Notes under the pieces: model-generated
Told to the model about the DNA's origin: nothing
The model's input: only the letters and a program-made list of their open reading frames with translations
Databases searched by the model: none
Origin: Pelodera strongyloides
Taxonomy: Eukaryota; Nematoda; Chromadorea; Rhabditida; Rhabditidae
Reading direction: 5' to 3'
Length of the DNA stretch: 64,000 nucleotides
NCBI GenBank assembly: GCA_036852015.1
Contig: JAANDG010000236.1
Coordinates: forward strand, 124,001 to 188,000
Shown: positions 1 through 11,411 of the stretch, piece by piece
Position numbering within the stretch: position 1 is the stretch's first letter
Layout of the letters: the number at the start of each line of letters is the position of its first letter
Program-made: the position numbers and the translations under genes

Positions 1-430
1 GATGGGAGAGCGTCGATCTACGCTTTCGCGACCGAAATATGTCCTTTCGCTGCACGAATATTGACAGTTGTGGTCCGTGTTTCGTATCGGGAAGCAGAAT
101 TGCGCGTCCGAGCTGCTTCTGAAAATAACATTTATTGTTTCGTCTCTTATTAAAGGTGGTAGCATACCCAAGAGATAATTTTGCTTCACAAGCTGTACTT
201 GCCACAAGGGCAATTGTTGTGTCGGGAACCTATAGATGTAGATAGAAAAAAAACGACTTTCGGTCAAGAATTGTGTTAGACGCATAAATGACGCACAATT
301 GTGATAGACGCAAGATTTCCACTAATCCACTACGTTTACCTGACTTTTACTTTTGTTAGCTCTAGGGTACTTAAACACCTGAAAACAGCAAAGGAAGAAA
401 ATAACCATTCAGCCTTGTACCAATAACGAA
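1..430 (-). pseudogene. Partial array unit at window edge (minus-strand exon-like fragment)
   Basis: This stretch matches 24,930-25,330 closely, including a block around 30-80 that recurs at 24,980-25,030. It is therefore the tail of another copy of the RGG-array unit, cut by the window start. On the minus strand an acceptor-like TTTTCAG is followed by a short open stretch containing RNSASRYETRTTT. Similar stretches occur at 3,230-3,360 and 3,640-3,730. No start or stop can be placed, so it may be one exon of a gene to the left or a dead copy. I do not recognise the product. Confidence 0.4.
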
Positions 431-1276
431 AGATCAATTGTGATTCTTAGTGGGAGAAACCGTTTGGTACCCAGTTGACCCCGAATTTAACCTTGATCAC
501 GCGTTTATAAAATAGACTACGCAAACTGAATGGTCGGTCGCCGGTCACAAACAGAAGAACAGCTGCATACAGTTTTGTTCAGTTGTTTCGCCATTATCCT
601 ATAGTTATAAGTACCTAAACAACTGATCTCCAAAAAAAAAAACATTTCCAACGGTCAGAGCTAGTTAATTTTTCATTTGAAACAAAACAAATACTACCCA
701 CCGAAAGAAGTTCCAAGCTGGACATATCTCAAAGTCAAAACTCTGCGGATTTGAAGGGCAATAATGTTGAAACCTCTGGGCGTATCGGGCTCAACCATCA
801 TTCTGACGAAACTAAAACCAATCAGTTAGAAGGTGCACTAGAATTTCAGCATGTTCAGTTTTCTTAAAGAAATACTCAGTAGTAAGCAAAACGGGAGGTC
901 ATCAATGGATTTTCTAAATTCCTGTTGATTTTCTACGTTTTGTGTTATCCAAACTTTAGTAACATTCATTGTTTCTGAAAATAACCCATTTTATAACATT
1001 TTACGTGATACACATACTTTTTAAACTGAATAAACATGTTGGAAATATCGAAGAGAAAGCAACGCGCACATACAAAGTACACTGTCTTCGGCGCATACGG
1101 GTCTTTAGGTGCCACGCGTAGTTGATGATTTCGTGGAATTTTGCTTGCCACTTCATCATTAAACGTTTTCATTCTTTACCTGTGCATGTTTTATTTCAGT
1201 GTTTTCCAACATCTAATTGTTTAAACTTACGTAAAATACATTGCAGCTTCGGGTAGTTATCATACTTTGAGTGGAG
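431..1276. other. Upstream region of the first RGG gene, no gene seen
   Basis: AT-rich sequence with no convincing coding exon on either strand. Acceptor-like sites at the 3' end (TTTATTTCAG near 1,190-1,199 and CATTGCAG near 1,247) sit just upstream of the start codon at 1,277. They could mark a 5'-UTR intron or a spliced-leader acceptor for the RGG gene. Confidence 0.4.
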
Positions 1277-2440
1277 ATGCCGCGTAGTCGTACCCAGTCG
1301 GCCACTATGTCGACTCAACGGTCGGCCAGGAATCGCGCTAGAAACCAAAGTGCTCCGGGTGCGTTGGCTAAAAAGATTTGCATTCAGTTTCTCCGGTGTA
1401 GTTTTGCTCTCAAATTGTTTTGGGAAGAATAATTTAATTTCCATTCCAAACTAAGTTAGTGATGTACGGGGTGCTAAACCATGTTTTGTTAAGATTTACA
1501 AGCATGTGAACTAAATATGTGTTGTTTAGCGGCTTTCTCTTCACTGGCTCCTTTATCGGCAAGTGCCAGCATCAGGGCAAGAAGTTCGACAACAAGCGCA
1601 TCAGTCAGGATTGTACCCACGGGTAAATCTAAGAAAAAAATCTAAGAACTTCTCATAAGTGCTATAGAATGCGAAGTACGACTTGTTTTGCCAACTAAAA
1701 GGTTCAGGAAGAGAGCTTGCATCAACCATTTAACAATTGAACATAACTAGCAGTTCATGTTGTGTAGCGAAGGGTCAGTTTAACAAAAGAGCGTACCTTT
1801 TTAAACATTTAAAGGTCCTATCAGACCTACTCAATGCCTGCAATTATTCGTTTGCAAAAGTGTTTTTTTTAACTAAAAAAATCCTATGTGTGATAAGAAG
1901 TATATTTCAGGTACCCACAATTACAACACCCGATCCCGTGGGCCACCAGCTCTTCCTGTCAATGGTGGATACTCGTTGCGGAGGCGTGTCTCGGCCTCGG
2001 AACTGGCAAATTCGACCTCGTCTGTTGCCTTGCCCGTGGCTCGCTCTGGTGGAGCGCGCGGGCGCGGTGGCAGAAGTGGTGGTCGGGGCACCACCGCTCC
2101 TGCCACGCAGGGTCGCCGACGCGGTACCGCAGCAGTGTCGGGAAGAGGCCAGGGCAGGGCGCCAGCGGTGCCACCACCAACTCGTGGTCGCGGTGGGTCC
2201 GGAGCTGGAGCGTCTAGAGGGATCCCGAGAGGACGCGGTACTGTTGTCGTGAGCCGTGGATCAGCTCCTCGTGGAGCAGCATCTCGTGGTGGCCGTGGAG
2301 GAGCATCTCGTGGTGGCCGTGGAGGAGCATCTCGTGGTGGCCGTGGAGGAGCATCTCGTGGTGGCCGTGGAGGAGCATCTCGTGGTGGCCGTGGTGCGGG
2401 CGGAGGAGTTCGTGGTCGTGGGCGTGCCGGTGGCCGTTAG
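1277..2440 (+). CDS. RGG/GAR-rich basic protein, paralogue 1 (three exons)
   Basis: Exons are 1,277-1,358, 1,530-1,622 and 1,911-2,440, with both introns in phase 1, giving about 234 residues. Exon 1 encodes a short Ser/Arg/Gln-rich leader and exon 2 an Ala/Ser/Thr/Arg segment. Exon 3 opens with YNTRSRGPP, then YSLRRRVS, and continues as a long Arg-Gly tail. The tail ends in five copies of SRGGRGGA-type units. No signal peptide, membrane segment or enzyme motif is visible. RGG/GAR tails usually bind RNA or nucleic acid and are methylated on arginine, so a nuclear or RNP role is a guess from composition only. Structure, phases and the two aromatic-Arg motifs match paralogues at 17,938 and 21,451, which is the main evidence that the gene is real. 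The exon is far more GC-rich than its surroundings. Confidence 0.75.
2278..2397 (+). repeat. 24-bp in-frame tandem repeat inside RGG gene 1
   Basis: Five nearly identical 24-bp units, each coding about SRGGRGGA. The near-identity of the copies points to recent expansion or homogenisation. The period is a multiple of three, so length changes keep the frame. Confidence 0.85.
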
Positions 2441-2455
2441 GCCTTCCATGATTGC

Positions 2456-2461
2456 AATAAA
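2456..2461 (+). terminator. Poly(A) signal AATAAA of RGG gene 1
   Basis: A canonical AATAAA lies 16 bases after the stop codon. RGG gene 3 has the same signal at 22,617-22,622, which supports both 3' ends. Confidence 0.6.
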
Positions 2462-2839
2462 TTGTTAACAACTCTTAAAATTCATCGTACTTTTTGAAGG
2501 GCATTACAGGGCTCGCATAAATAGAATTCCATCACCGGCATAGTAAAGCAGGCGGCAATTTGTAATAGGTTAAGCGGACAAGCAACATCGAGCAAAGAAA
2601 AAAGGGCATCCTTATCATGTTTCTTTGTAAAAAGCGCATCTTTATAATGTTTCAACCAAACGAAATGGGAAAACGTACGAAACCGAATTCGAAACGAGTG
2701 CAGTAGTCACTGAGTATAAGCAGGTTTAACCGAAACGACAGACCGTCTGGCAGCTGAAACAAATTTGTTGAAAAGTGTATGATACAATATACAAAAAAAA
2801 CTTAGGATTTACCACTCTTTACTTTTCAATTTATCGTAT

Positions 2840-3760
2840 AATATTTGAGGTCCATTCATTTACTTCCGCATTTCTCTGCGAGGTGTTTTTGTGGTCTGCA
2901 GAACTTCGTCTTGTCATTGTGTTTGTGCAAGTCGATTAGGCATTATACGAATTGTGTGGAAGTACTTACATATTACTATTCATTCGATGATGGAGGATGT
3001 CCTCCACATGTCAAGCAGTCACTGACGATCAACATAATCTGAAACAAATGTGAAATAGCTATGGGAGTTGAAGTCCCCTCAGCACACTATGTTGCATAGC
3101 ATTGCCTGATATTTTTTCAGTACGTAGTACCACAGTGCCGCTATTTACAAAGGATCAATCAGTCGGCGAGAACGAATGAGAAATAAATGACGGTGCCCTT
3201 CGAAGAGAGCTTATAACAAAAGAATGAGAAACTTACTTGTTAAGCACAGAGCTAGCTCTTTTAGCGGCTCTTCACAGTTGGGACGAGTGGTCAGTGTTTT
3301 TTCGAAACGGGAAGCCGATGTGCGCGCCAGGCTGCATCTGATTGTGAAAACAACATTCAATGTTTTGGCATAATGAAATATGTATCTTGGATATGGAGGC
3401 AATAGTATTAGAAGCATTCCTTAAATATTTTAATACACCACAAATACTCATGAGGAGTTATTTTTGTCATTTCTAAAGCACCCAAAGATAAAGGTAGCTT
3501 TTTAAGTAAGTTCTGCGAAAGACCACGAATAAACAGCTAAACCACATGGGGGGACATACAGCGAGTGAGAAAATAATGCCGGTTCACTTCGACGAAAGGT
3601 TTGCCTAGAATGAGAAAAAAAGAAACTTTACCTGTTATCCTAGAGATGGTGACGAATATTAGCAGTAGCGACGAGTGGTCCTTGTTTCGTATCTGGAAGC
3701 ATATGTGCTAGACCAAGCGGCTTCTGAAAACAACAAATATTGGTTTGTCTCTTATTAAAG
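2840..3760 (-). pseudogene. Minus-strand small-exon gene remnant of array unit 1
   Basis: Read on the minus strand, exon-like pieces resemble those of the better-preserved unit at 22,860-25,050. Near 3,730-3,640 and 3,360-3,230 lie pieces related to ARTSASRFEKTLTTRP, each after an acceptor-like AG and ending near a donor-like site. Near 3,040-2,970 lies the counterpart of the signal-peptide-like exon, here broken by stop codons. Near 2,950-2,880 lies the NDKT-containing 3' piece. Frame breaks suggest this copy is dead or very divergent. The family is not recognised. It is convergent with RGG gene 1, as in units 2 and 3. Confidence 0.35.
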
Positions 3761-4189
3761 TTGGTAATGTGGAAAAGAGAGAAATGATGGTCAGAGGAAT
3801 CACCACAAAAGGATGATGTAGCAATTAGAGTAAAGCAGAGTTCTTAACAGATAATTTTGTTTCACCAGCTGTATTTGGCAAAAGGGGAATTGCGTCGACA
3901 ATGATAATGATTTAAAAAAAAACGAAATATTTAGCCCATTATATAATGCCTGCGGCAAATGAAGCGTTCTTTAAAAATTTATAAGCTATTACTTTTACAT
4001 GAACATTTACTTTTTTCATCACTATCTAAATATCGCAATGGTTGCAATGAAAAGAGCTGGCTGTGGATTAAAAGCAAAACGCTTAAAAAAGAAGTGCGAA
4101 TCGAGAATCTTTCTTTAAACAGATAAATTACGCTACTCTTACACACACATTATCGATAATTATGAAAAAGTAATACGAAAATTAGTTCC

Positions 4190-4700
4190 TTGACGAATTG
4201 GCATAAACCATGCGAAGTATCACAAACAAATAGAGGAAACACTTTACATATTGGGGGCTTAACAAAAACACAACAAATTAGTAAAAAATATCAGCATTGT
4301 ACTAGTGGAAGAGCGAGAGAGGGGCAGAGGAATGGGAAAAGATCAATACCTCGTTGTGTTGCCTGCCTCTCGGTGGGGGCGGCTGTGTGGTATAGGCTGT
4401 GTGTTTGCTGCAGGACCCAGTGCCATGCGGTCTGTCACACCGTAACCTTCCTCCGCATGCTGTATCCCTAATAGTGATAATAAGGAAGGGAAAAATAAAG
4501 TTGGACTACATATTATAACAACATTGAGACTGATTCTAGTGGGCGACATATAAGATCTGGGCAGAGTTGCCACTAGACCAAGGGACGCATTAATTGTAAG
4601 AAGGCAATTTCTTTTCAGAACACGGCTCGAAGAGGCAATACGACCAAAGAATTATCAGTTAAGGTTAGAAGACATCACGTATCCCATAGGACCTAAACGA
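4190..4700. repeat. Duplicated tail of array unit (matches 26,520-27,110)
   Basis: About 500 bases align end to end with 26,520-27,110, including the shared stretch AATGGGAAAAGATCAATACC and the run around the TTTGCTGCAGGACC segment. No reading frame is conserved between the copies, so it is non-coding flank carried along by segmental duplication. The bases just upstream (4,060-4,190) align with 25,310-25,410 and so preserve the empty site of the MITE insertion described at 25,405. Confidence 0.75.
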
Positions 4701-5185
4701 ATCCTTATCACCAAATATTGTTCAAGTGACGTACTAATATTTACAAAAGTAATGTCGAATCAATATGTGGTCAACTAGTTATACCAAAAATAAAATTAAA
4801 ACAATACCCCCTACAACAGCCATTATAAGTAGTGCACCTGTTTAAGCTCTAGACCTAACCTCCATAACATTATTCAAATGATGTTATTGATATGGAAGGC
4901 GAATGAGAGATCAGAGATACCACCTCCTACGGAGGTCTTTACAACCTGCAGGATGGTCAAGGATACGATCAGCAATCCGGAAAGGGTATTCAAATGGAAC
5001 TACATACAAGAATGAAAGACTTGCTACCAGAACAATGCATTTGCCAGAGAGAGCAGCAATTGTCAACTGTTTGAAGATCAGATTTGAAAACGGAAAAGGA
5101 AAGAGGAGGTCAACGATAGAACGATAATTTTTAAGTCATCAGCAAACAAACGACGTTCGCTACACAGGAAAGTGGATACCCCGAT

Positions 5186-5515
5186 ATGGCTCTGATTACT
5201 TTCGAAAAAAACACCGATATGACCCCATTCTTCCAAAAAACCCCGATATGGCCCCGATCACGTCCCTCAAATAATCGGGACGTGATCGGGGTCATATTAA
5301 CCGTCTTCTTCGCCGAAAATCGACATGTTTCACTGAACTGTTTTATGTGCTTTTTGGAAAATTTCATCATGCTATCGCAAAAAAAGGTAAATGATCGATT
5401 AGTTTCGAAAAACCCCGAGATGGCCCCGATTATTTTCCAAAAAACCCGGATATGACCCGATCAAGGCCGGATTTTTTGAGGGACGTGGTCGGGGCCATAT
5501 CGGTGTTTTTGGTTT
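5186..5515. mobile_element. Inverted-repeat MITE-like element
   Basis: The two ends read inward as inverted copies of a CCGATATGGCCCCGATCACG-like sequence, and the motif recurs several times inside, also inverted (near 5,250-5,300 and 5,410-5,500). It has no coding capacity of its own. It abuts the decayed reverse transcriptase on its right. No clear target-site duplication was identified, so the exact ends are approximate. Confidence 0.55.
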
Positions 5516-7090
5516 TCCATGTAGTGGTCTGTTCAGTTCAGGTAGATCAATTATAAATGGAAAAAATAGAACAGGGCCTACAACACGACCTTGACTGACA
5601 CCACTAGAGGCTACACGAATGGATGATGTATATTCGCCTGTACACACAGAAAAGGTACGACTGGAAAGACAACTGCTTGTCCACCTGATTAGAATGGGAG
5701 AAATGACTGTCTGTGTTTCAAATCCTTCAATGAAATCCAATCTTGGAATATTATTAGCAACTGAGAGGTCGGTGGATGATTAAAAATGGATTTATGGTAT
5801 GCACAATTCGTATGGAATAAAGAGTTAATAATGAACCCAAATGAGCGGAGGACATACAATTATTACTATCCATGTGACGGATAATGTACCCAATAATAAT
5901 TTAATAATAATTTCTAAAAATTTGCATACAGAAATAGGGAAATAGGGCGACAATTGGAGCACAGAGTTTTCGACTTTTTATGGAGAGCGGTAACAATGAC
6001 AGTTCTCCACTGCTGAAGAACTTCGCCAGTAAGAAGAGAGCAATTGAACAGTTTACATAAATGGGGAGCGAGGAAACGCATTCATACATTTCAGCAAAAA
6101 GTAGGATGGAATATCTTCGGGTGCCCGGCTACAGTTTGAATTTACGGCTTGCATCAATAACCTTAGAAGAGGTACGGAGGAAGGGATCATCAACAACAGT
6201 GCATACACGGTTTTCAAGAATGGGTAGATTTGCGAGGGTCAGAGAAAACTGAAACAAAATCATCTGCAAACACTTTGTGGTACGCGAGTCTTCAATACAA
6301 CAAATTTCAGGTGTTTTTCTTATTTGTGCGAAACTAGGAATAGAAAACCACGAGGGCAATCACTAGTACTGATTTTGCGCTCTCAATAGGAAGAGAACTT
6401 TCTACAATACTTTCGATACAGAACTGAAGTTTTCAAAAAGTTATAAAGAACATGTCTTCAGAAAATGATTCCAGGCTTGCTGACGTCGTCGTTCGGTTCT
6501 GAAGATACGGCGAGGGTCTTCTTTGACGGTACCTATCCGAAGTTAACAATTGGACAATAACGAACAAAAATAGTCATATCGAGTTTGAAGGGAGGAATAA
6601 AGGACCAATCGATACACGATAAATTGCAGCTACAATACTAAATCAATGATTTTACCAGAACGAATATAAGAACGTGCACATGGAGAAGTAAATCGAAACA
6701 ACATACAATATTGCAATAAATCAGACAAATTACCGGGAAAAGACGGGCAAGGTTTGAGGGGGATATTGAAGTCACCGGTAATAACTGAATGTTCTGTAAT
6801 TAAGGAGATAACTCACTAAAGAGGTTTTCTGTAGCATGTGTGGATGACGGTATACGGAGAAAACACGAGTTGACTGACCTCCCTTAGAATTTCACAACTC
6901 TACAATAGCTACATCACATACAACACAGTTAAAACAGGCAGCCACATGGAAATTATAGCTAACAAGCTAACAGGACACCTCCACCATTGGATTTTCTATC
7001 ATAACGATACATTTTATAATAACCAAGCTTATCAAAGATTGAAGTGGGGTAGTTTAATGTAACGTCGTTTCCTGAACATAATAAGACACG
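5516..7090 (-). pseudogene. Decayed APE-type non-LTR retrotransposon (endonuclease + reverse transcriptase)
   Basis: On the minus strand, from high to low coordinates, typical landmarks of a CR1/Jockey-like ORF2 appear in order. They are RYDRKSNGGGVLLA near 6,990 and SVITGDFNIPLKP near 6,770 (the GDFN endonuclease motif). Next come a PSYFLLKC-type segment near 6,090 and TGEVLQQWRTVIVTALHKK near 5,990, followed by a PIS segment. Last is SSGVSQGRVVGPVLFF near 5,570, the reverse-transcriptase SGVxQGxxxGP block. The frame shifts several times and stop codons are frequent. The catalytic YADD region and the 3' end are missing, cut at the adjacent inverted-repeat element. This is a dead fragment. 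Confidence 0.8.
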
Positions 7091-7199
7091 GCTCTAGGAG
7101 AACGGATAATTCAGACTCATTAGACTTACGGTTAGAATAAAGTATTCAATGTGAACTTGATGTTTTCTCTCATGATTTTTTACCTATTTCTTTTTTTGC

Positions 7200-7740
7200 C
7201 CAATATTTGTTCAAGCTGTATTATTTCGCGTTTGTTATTTTTCAGAATAATACATTCCTTAGGGCAGTTGGGTGTTGTTTTCCCCAGTTACTCCGCTTTA
7301 TAACCTAAAACTTTCCTACTACCATACTTTATGCTACCGACTTTATACTTTACTTTATACTACCGACTTTATAACCTGCAATAATGCCCTTATTGACGCG
7401 AAGTCATAGGTTTCTAATTAATTCAGGAATCGTTTTAAATTTTCATTATTTATATCTCGTAGGGTTTAAGAGACATGAACTCAATTAACGGTTTTGACAC
7501 TTGCACTTGTACACACCTGCTTGTTTCGTAACATTGGTCGTGACATAGACGCAGGAGTGTCAGTGGCTCCCCGAACTTGTCAGCAGATGTCCTAATTTGC
7601 CAATTGTCCATCGTTTGTTGCGTAACAGTGGAAGTAGATTCCCACTGGCTACACATCGGAGTGCCAGTGACTCCCCAAAGTGGTGATCACTAAGATGCAC
7701 CGAGGTGTCAGCAGATGTCCTAACGCTATCCGTTAACTGG
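7200..7740. repeat. Dispersed repeat upstream of F-box copy A
   Basis: Two degenerate units of about 110 bp lie here, sharing GTAACA...GTGCCAGTGACTCCCC and GCACCGAGGTGTCAGCAGATG. The same units occur at 11,220-11,400 and, as a shorter piece, at 12,410-12,470. The preceding 7,200-7,260 matches 10,945-11,000. The repeat therefore accompanies both copies of the F-box-like gene and was probably duplicated with them. Confidence 0.6.
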
Positions 7741-7866
7741 ACACATGACAGTGGGCGGAGAATTTACCTTCGGCACAGCATCAGTAGGCGGAGAAATTAC
7801 ATTCTTTAGTATAAAGGATCACTATACATACAAATTAGTATCATTCAATCACTCAGCATATACAAC

Positions 7867-9030
7867 ATGGACAATGTTGTGCCTCCCGCCACTATGGCCG
7901 TGCATCTGTTCGACCTTCCGAATGAAATACTCATTCGTATTTATTGTAAGCTCACAATGAATGACATTCTCGACCATATAAGGTTGTATCCCCGTATTCG
8001 TCCCCTGCTCTCCTCCCAATACTTCTGGCAGGCTTACATTCGATCCCACATTGGATTCCTGCTCACTCCCTCCCTAAGAAAAGCGATGATGGACAAGGTA
8101 AGATTTGTATGTAACAATGTTTTTCACCTAAGTTTTCTGCTAGCAAATAAGAGTATATTTCTTAAATGATGGAGCAAAATTTCTTGCGTCATCTTACACG
8201 TGCTTTTGATGAACTGAGTGCAAAAACTAAACGGTTAATGCAATTATAGTCAAAGGTGAACAAAATATCGTGATTATAATTGTACATTATATAGAACAAG
8301 TATCTGATGAGTGGACTCGGCCATTGTCGCCGCTGGAGGAAACTCCCCGTCACCATGGGTCCGACCAACAGAATCAAATTGTGAGGGCTTTTTTTGGTTC
8401 AAATTCTTTGTCTTACTATGTCTCAAATGATGCGCGTTTTTTAGTGGAAATTGTCATTACTTGACCTTAACTTCTGTTGGAACATAATCAATTTTCATGC
8501 TCATTTTGTATCATGTCCAAAATTATTTTAATGTTTAATAATTTACAACGATTCGCCATTTTTACTTGGTATTCAGGGATGTTGCAAACAGATCGCAGCC
8601 CGAGTACACCGAATGGTACAACAATTGGTCGGTACTCATCATGTTGCCGGGGCTTGGTATTCCATTCACGGTTCTGGATGAGATGAGACCGAGACTCAAA
8701 GTGGTGTTCAATGTGTCAGTGAAGACAAGGTCTAAAGAAGAACCGGTTCGCTACGATGCCAGTCCCAATTTCAGTGGCGAGGACGAGAACAAGTGGGCTT
8801 TTGTTTGTGTGCAACTGATGCGTGCCTATCCGGAACTCCCCATTGATGTAGTTTATACTAGATCTACTCTGGTTGAAATGAAGATCCAACCTAATGGCTC
8901 TGCTTCATTTAAAACCCACTTCGAAATCGAGGACTACCCTCGTGGAGTCCGCTACATCCACATATCCACAGGTACCCGAAGTCCTTTAGTTGTTAAGCAC
9001 AGTGCTTCTATCATTTTCGGAGACGAATGA
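7867..9030 (+). CDS. F-box-like protein, family copy A (three exons)
   Basis: Exons 7,867-8,097, 8,295-8,380 and 8,577-9,030 join in phases 0 and 2, giving about 256 residues. The N-terminus contains a degenerate F-box: FDLPNEILIRIYCKLTMNDI, then an Arg/Leu segment and YFWQAYI. F-boxes bind Skp1 in SCF ubiquitin ligases, so a substrate-adaptor role is possible, but only the family resemblance supports it. The C-terminal two thirds are not recognised; it includes a hydrophobic LIMLPGLGIPFTVLDEMRP block and a final SPLVVKHSASIIFGDE. That half is conserved in copy B at 12,474-13,359, with the middle exon of identical length (86 bp) and phase in both. The start is the first ATG in frame with the F-box. 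Nematodes are known for large, fast-evolving F-box families. Confidence 0.75.
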
Positions 9031-9780
9031 ACAGGAAAGGATGTCCCCTTATTGAGATATTGTCCCACCCTTGTACATAGTCTTTTCGTACCTGTTTCCT
9101 TGTGTATATGATATTCTCATGTTGTTGTACACCGTGTTTCCCATCCCTAATAATCTGATAATGTAATTATTACGAATAGTATTGTATTAGAATTAACAGT
9201 CACCGGTTTCTTACTTACCACTGTATACGCCTTACCACAATATTTGCCATTTTTACCCACTTCTATCATGTCGTGCTACTCCATATTATTGCCCTAAAAA
9301 TAATTGTCTAGATAATATTTTCTAAAGAAATGTTAAACAAATTCTCATAAACGTTTCGCCATGTTATATGCCTTCAAACAAAACAGCAAAAAAACACTAC
9401 AAACGTTTACAGTAAAAAAAACAGGACATTCACATTATGAGAGCAAATATTTTGTCTTCTTTCGCCATTCAGAGAAGGTTCTAAGTTTCGTCGAGTATAT
9501 TTTTATATACTGTAATTCAATACATAAATATAACACATATACAGTGACGAAGGAAGAGAGAAATATGTACATGCATATACTAGGCTCGTCTAACGGCTAC
9601 TCCCGCCTTTCGATAAAATACTAAGATAAATAAGAATTGGTTCGTTGCACGTATTTTCAATTGCGTTAATAGACTTCCCACGGAAATAAATCAATGCAGT
9701 AAAATAAATCATATCATAAGTTATTGATTCTTCAAGAGGAGTCCTTTACAATCCAGTACCGGCATTCTTTCAATTAGTTT
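9031..9780. other. 3' flank of F-box copy A, no gene seen
   Basis: Pyrimidine- and AT-rich DNA. Parts (9,031-9,290) align loosely with the 3' flank of copy B (13,360-13,640), including CATGTCGTGCT near the end of both. The two genes were therefore duplicated with their flanks. No coding exon is convincing. Confidence 0.5.
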
Positions 9781-10085
9781 TTGCTCACGTATAATTTTCG
9801 CTACTTTATATTTTGTTCTCAATTTGCTTATGTAATTGTGTTTTTTGTCCAATTTTATTCGTTGCATTGTGTTTTGACTTTGTTAATTTGTACGTTGTAT
9901 GTTTTGTTGTATTTCTTTGTCTATAAGGATTACCTCCCAGTATTATTTTGGTCCCTCGTCAGTGCAGTGCGTTGTGAAGGGCCGTTTCTTAGATTCCTGT
10001 TGGTCGACATTAGCTTTTCATTAGTACTCTGCATGCTCTTTTTTTGTTATTATTTATTGTCACCAATAAACCATATTATTATTAT
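9781..10085 (+). repeat. Possible 3' tail of a non-LTR element
   Basis: T-rich sequence ends in a short ATT-repeat tail (near 10,070-10,083) after an AATAAA, as is common at the 3' ends of CR1-like elements. The hydrophobic reading frame here has no ATG start and looks like a by-product of T-rich composition. Low confidence. Confidence 0.3.
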
Positions 10086-10489
10086 GGAACTGCTTGTTCC
10101 TAAGTAGTGGTGTTTCCTGCGGCCCTTAGAAAGAAGTACAACAACGTAAAAAAAACCGTGCAGCGACATAAAAGAGGGAGGGGGAGACGAGAATGAAGCC
10201 AAAAAAAATAGGAGAAGAATATGCTCATGAAAACATATACAGCAAAAACCCGGGGAGTGGATGTAGCAAAGAACCACGGTCGAATCCAAATGTGGATTAT
10301 TTATACAGGGAAATATTGTTCATCCAATTTCATGAAAAATGTCTTTTTGTCAATTAACACTCGGCGTCTTTGGACTCACTAACTCTTAAAAACTGGTACT
10401 AAAGGTGAAGCCGACCCGAGATTGATGATTGATTCTAATCATTTTTTCCCTGGAAGGGAAGGGGTGGAAAAAATCAAGAGTGTATTTTT
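10086..10489. other. No gene seen
   Basis: AT-rich DNA with poly-A and poly-T runs. No coding exon or clear repeat structure was found. Confidence 0.4.
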
Positions 10490-10890
10490 TTGCGCTCCGC
10501 AGATAACATCAGATCCAGTAGAACACTTATTTTCTTACGCATTACAATTACAACAACCAGACAATTCGAAGCTTCTATTAGGGTAAGACACAAAATACCA
10601 AGAGTTGACTGTACAGGACCACAGACAATTCCTGGTGTGAGAAGTCCCATAATTAGATACCCTTCTCCTTCTTTAGAGTTTTCTGACCGTTAACCTCGTA
10701 GTTGTCATGCATATCAATTGAAACATTGTTCTTCTAGCTCTGATGTCTCATGTCACTTCTACCAAAGGCGCGTAGTCAGATCTTGGGATTCCTTACCTCT
10801 TGAAGTTTTCCATCCCTTCCCATCTTCTGTACAAGTTTTCAAAACTCGGCTCAATCAAAATACTCTTACATATCCTCACGTGTAGCCATT
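10490..10890 (+). pseudogene. C-terminal fragment of a non-LTR retrotransposon ORF2
   Basis: The plus-strand frame near 10,755-10,870 reads FYQRRVVRSWDSLPLEVF and then a VFKTRLNQ segment. This is the F-x-RVV-x-x-W-[DN]-x-LP signature at the very end of CR1/Jockey-type ORF2 proteins. The preceding bases encode a related RVRHKIPRVDC stretch interrupted by stops. The element is too short and broken to be active, and it lies opposite in strand to the fragment at 5,516-7,090. Confidence 0.6.
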
Positions 10891-10939
10891 TATCTACAAA
10901 ACGGAGATATTTTTGTGTTGTATAGTATTTCGCTTTACG

Positions 10940-11411
10940 CTTTTTATTTGTTCACACTGTATTATTTCGCTTTTCTTCTTCCAGAATGAAATATTCAATA
11001 TTTCCACAATATTCTTAAATTTTCTACATCCGCATTCGACCCTTAAATTTCACCCAAACATCATGCTCAAAGAAGTGGAGTTTTTTCCTATAAACTAAGA
11101 TTTTATAAAATCGTCCCTTTTGTTACACTCTCTTTTGGTCTTTACTCAAATGACTTTAAGTATATATTTAATTTGTTAAATAAACTGAAGTTAGATTGCT
11201 GCAATTACCAAACTTGGCAAGTTGTGAACATCTGCTTGTTTCGTAACAATGGTTGTGACAATACCACGAGGGATGTCAGTGGCTCCCCGATGATGCACCG
11301 AGGTGTCAACAGATGTCCAAATCAACGAATTTGCCACCTGACCACCTGTTTGTTTCGTAACAGTGGCAGTGATAATTTCCCCTGGCTACGGCTTATTGGG
11401 TAAGACACCTT
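10940..11411. repeat. Duplicated upstream flank and dispersed repeat of F-box copy B
   Basis: The segment 10,945-11,000 matches 7,195-7,260, and 11,220-11,400 matches the repeat units at 7,500-7,740. It is the copy-B counterpart of the upstream region of F-box copy A. The minisatellite begins directly at its right edge. Confidence 0.55.

Noticed and set aside
8305..8380. CTGATGAG on the plus strand, a possible third hammerhead core
   Set aside because: It lies inside exon 2 of F-box copy A, and no GAAA strand or cleavage triplet with matching stems is nearby.
9781..10107. 108-residue very hydrophobic plus-strand frame resembling a membrane protein
   Set aside because: It starts with TTG and is driven by T-rich sequence ending in an ATT tail, better explained as a retroelement 3' end.
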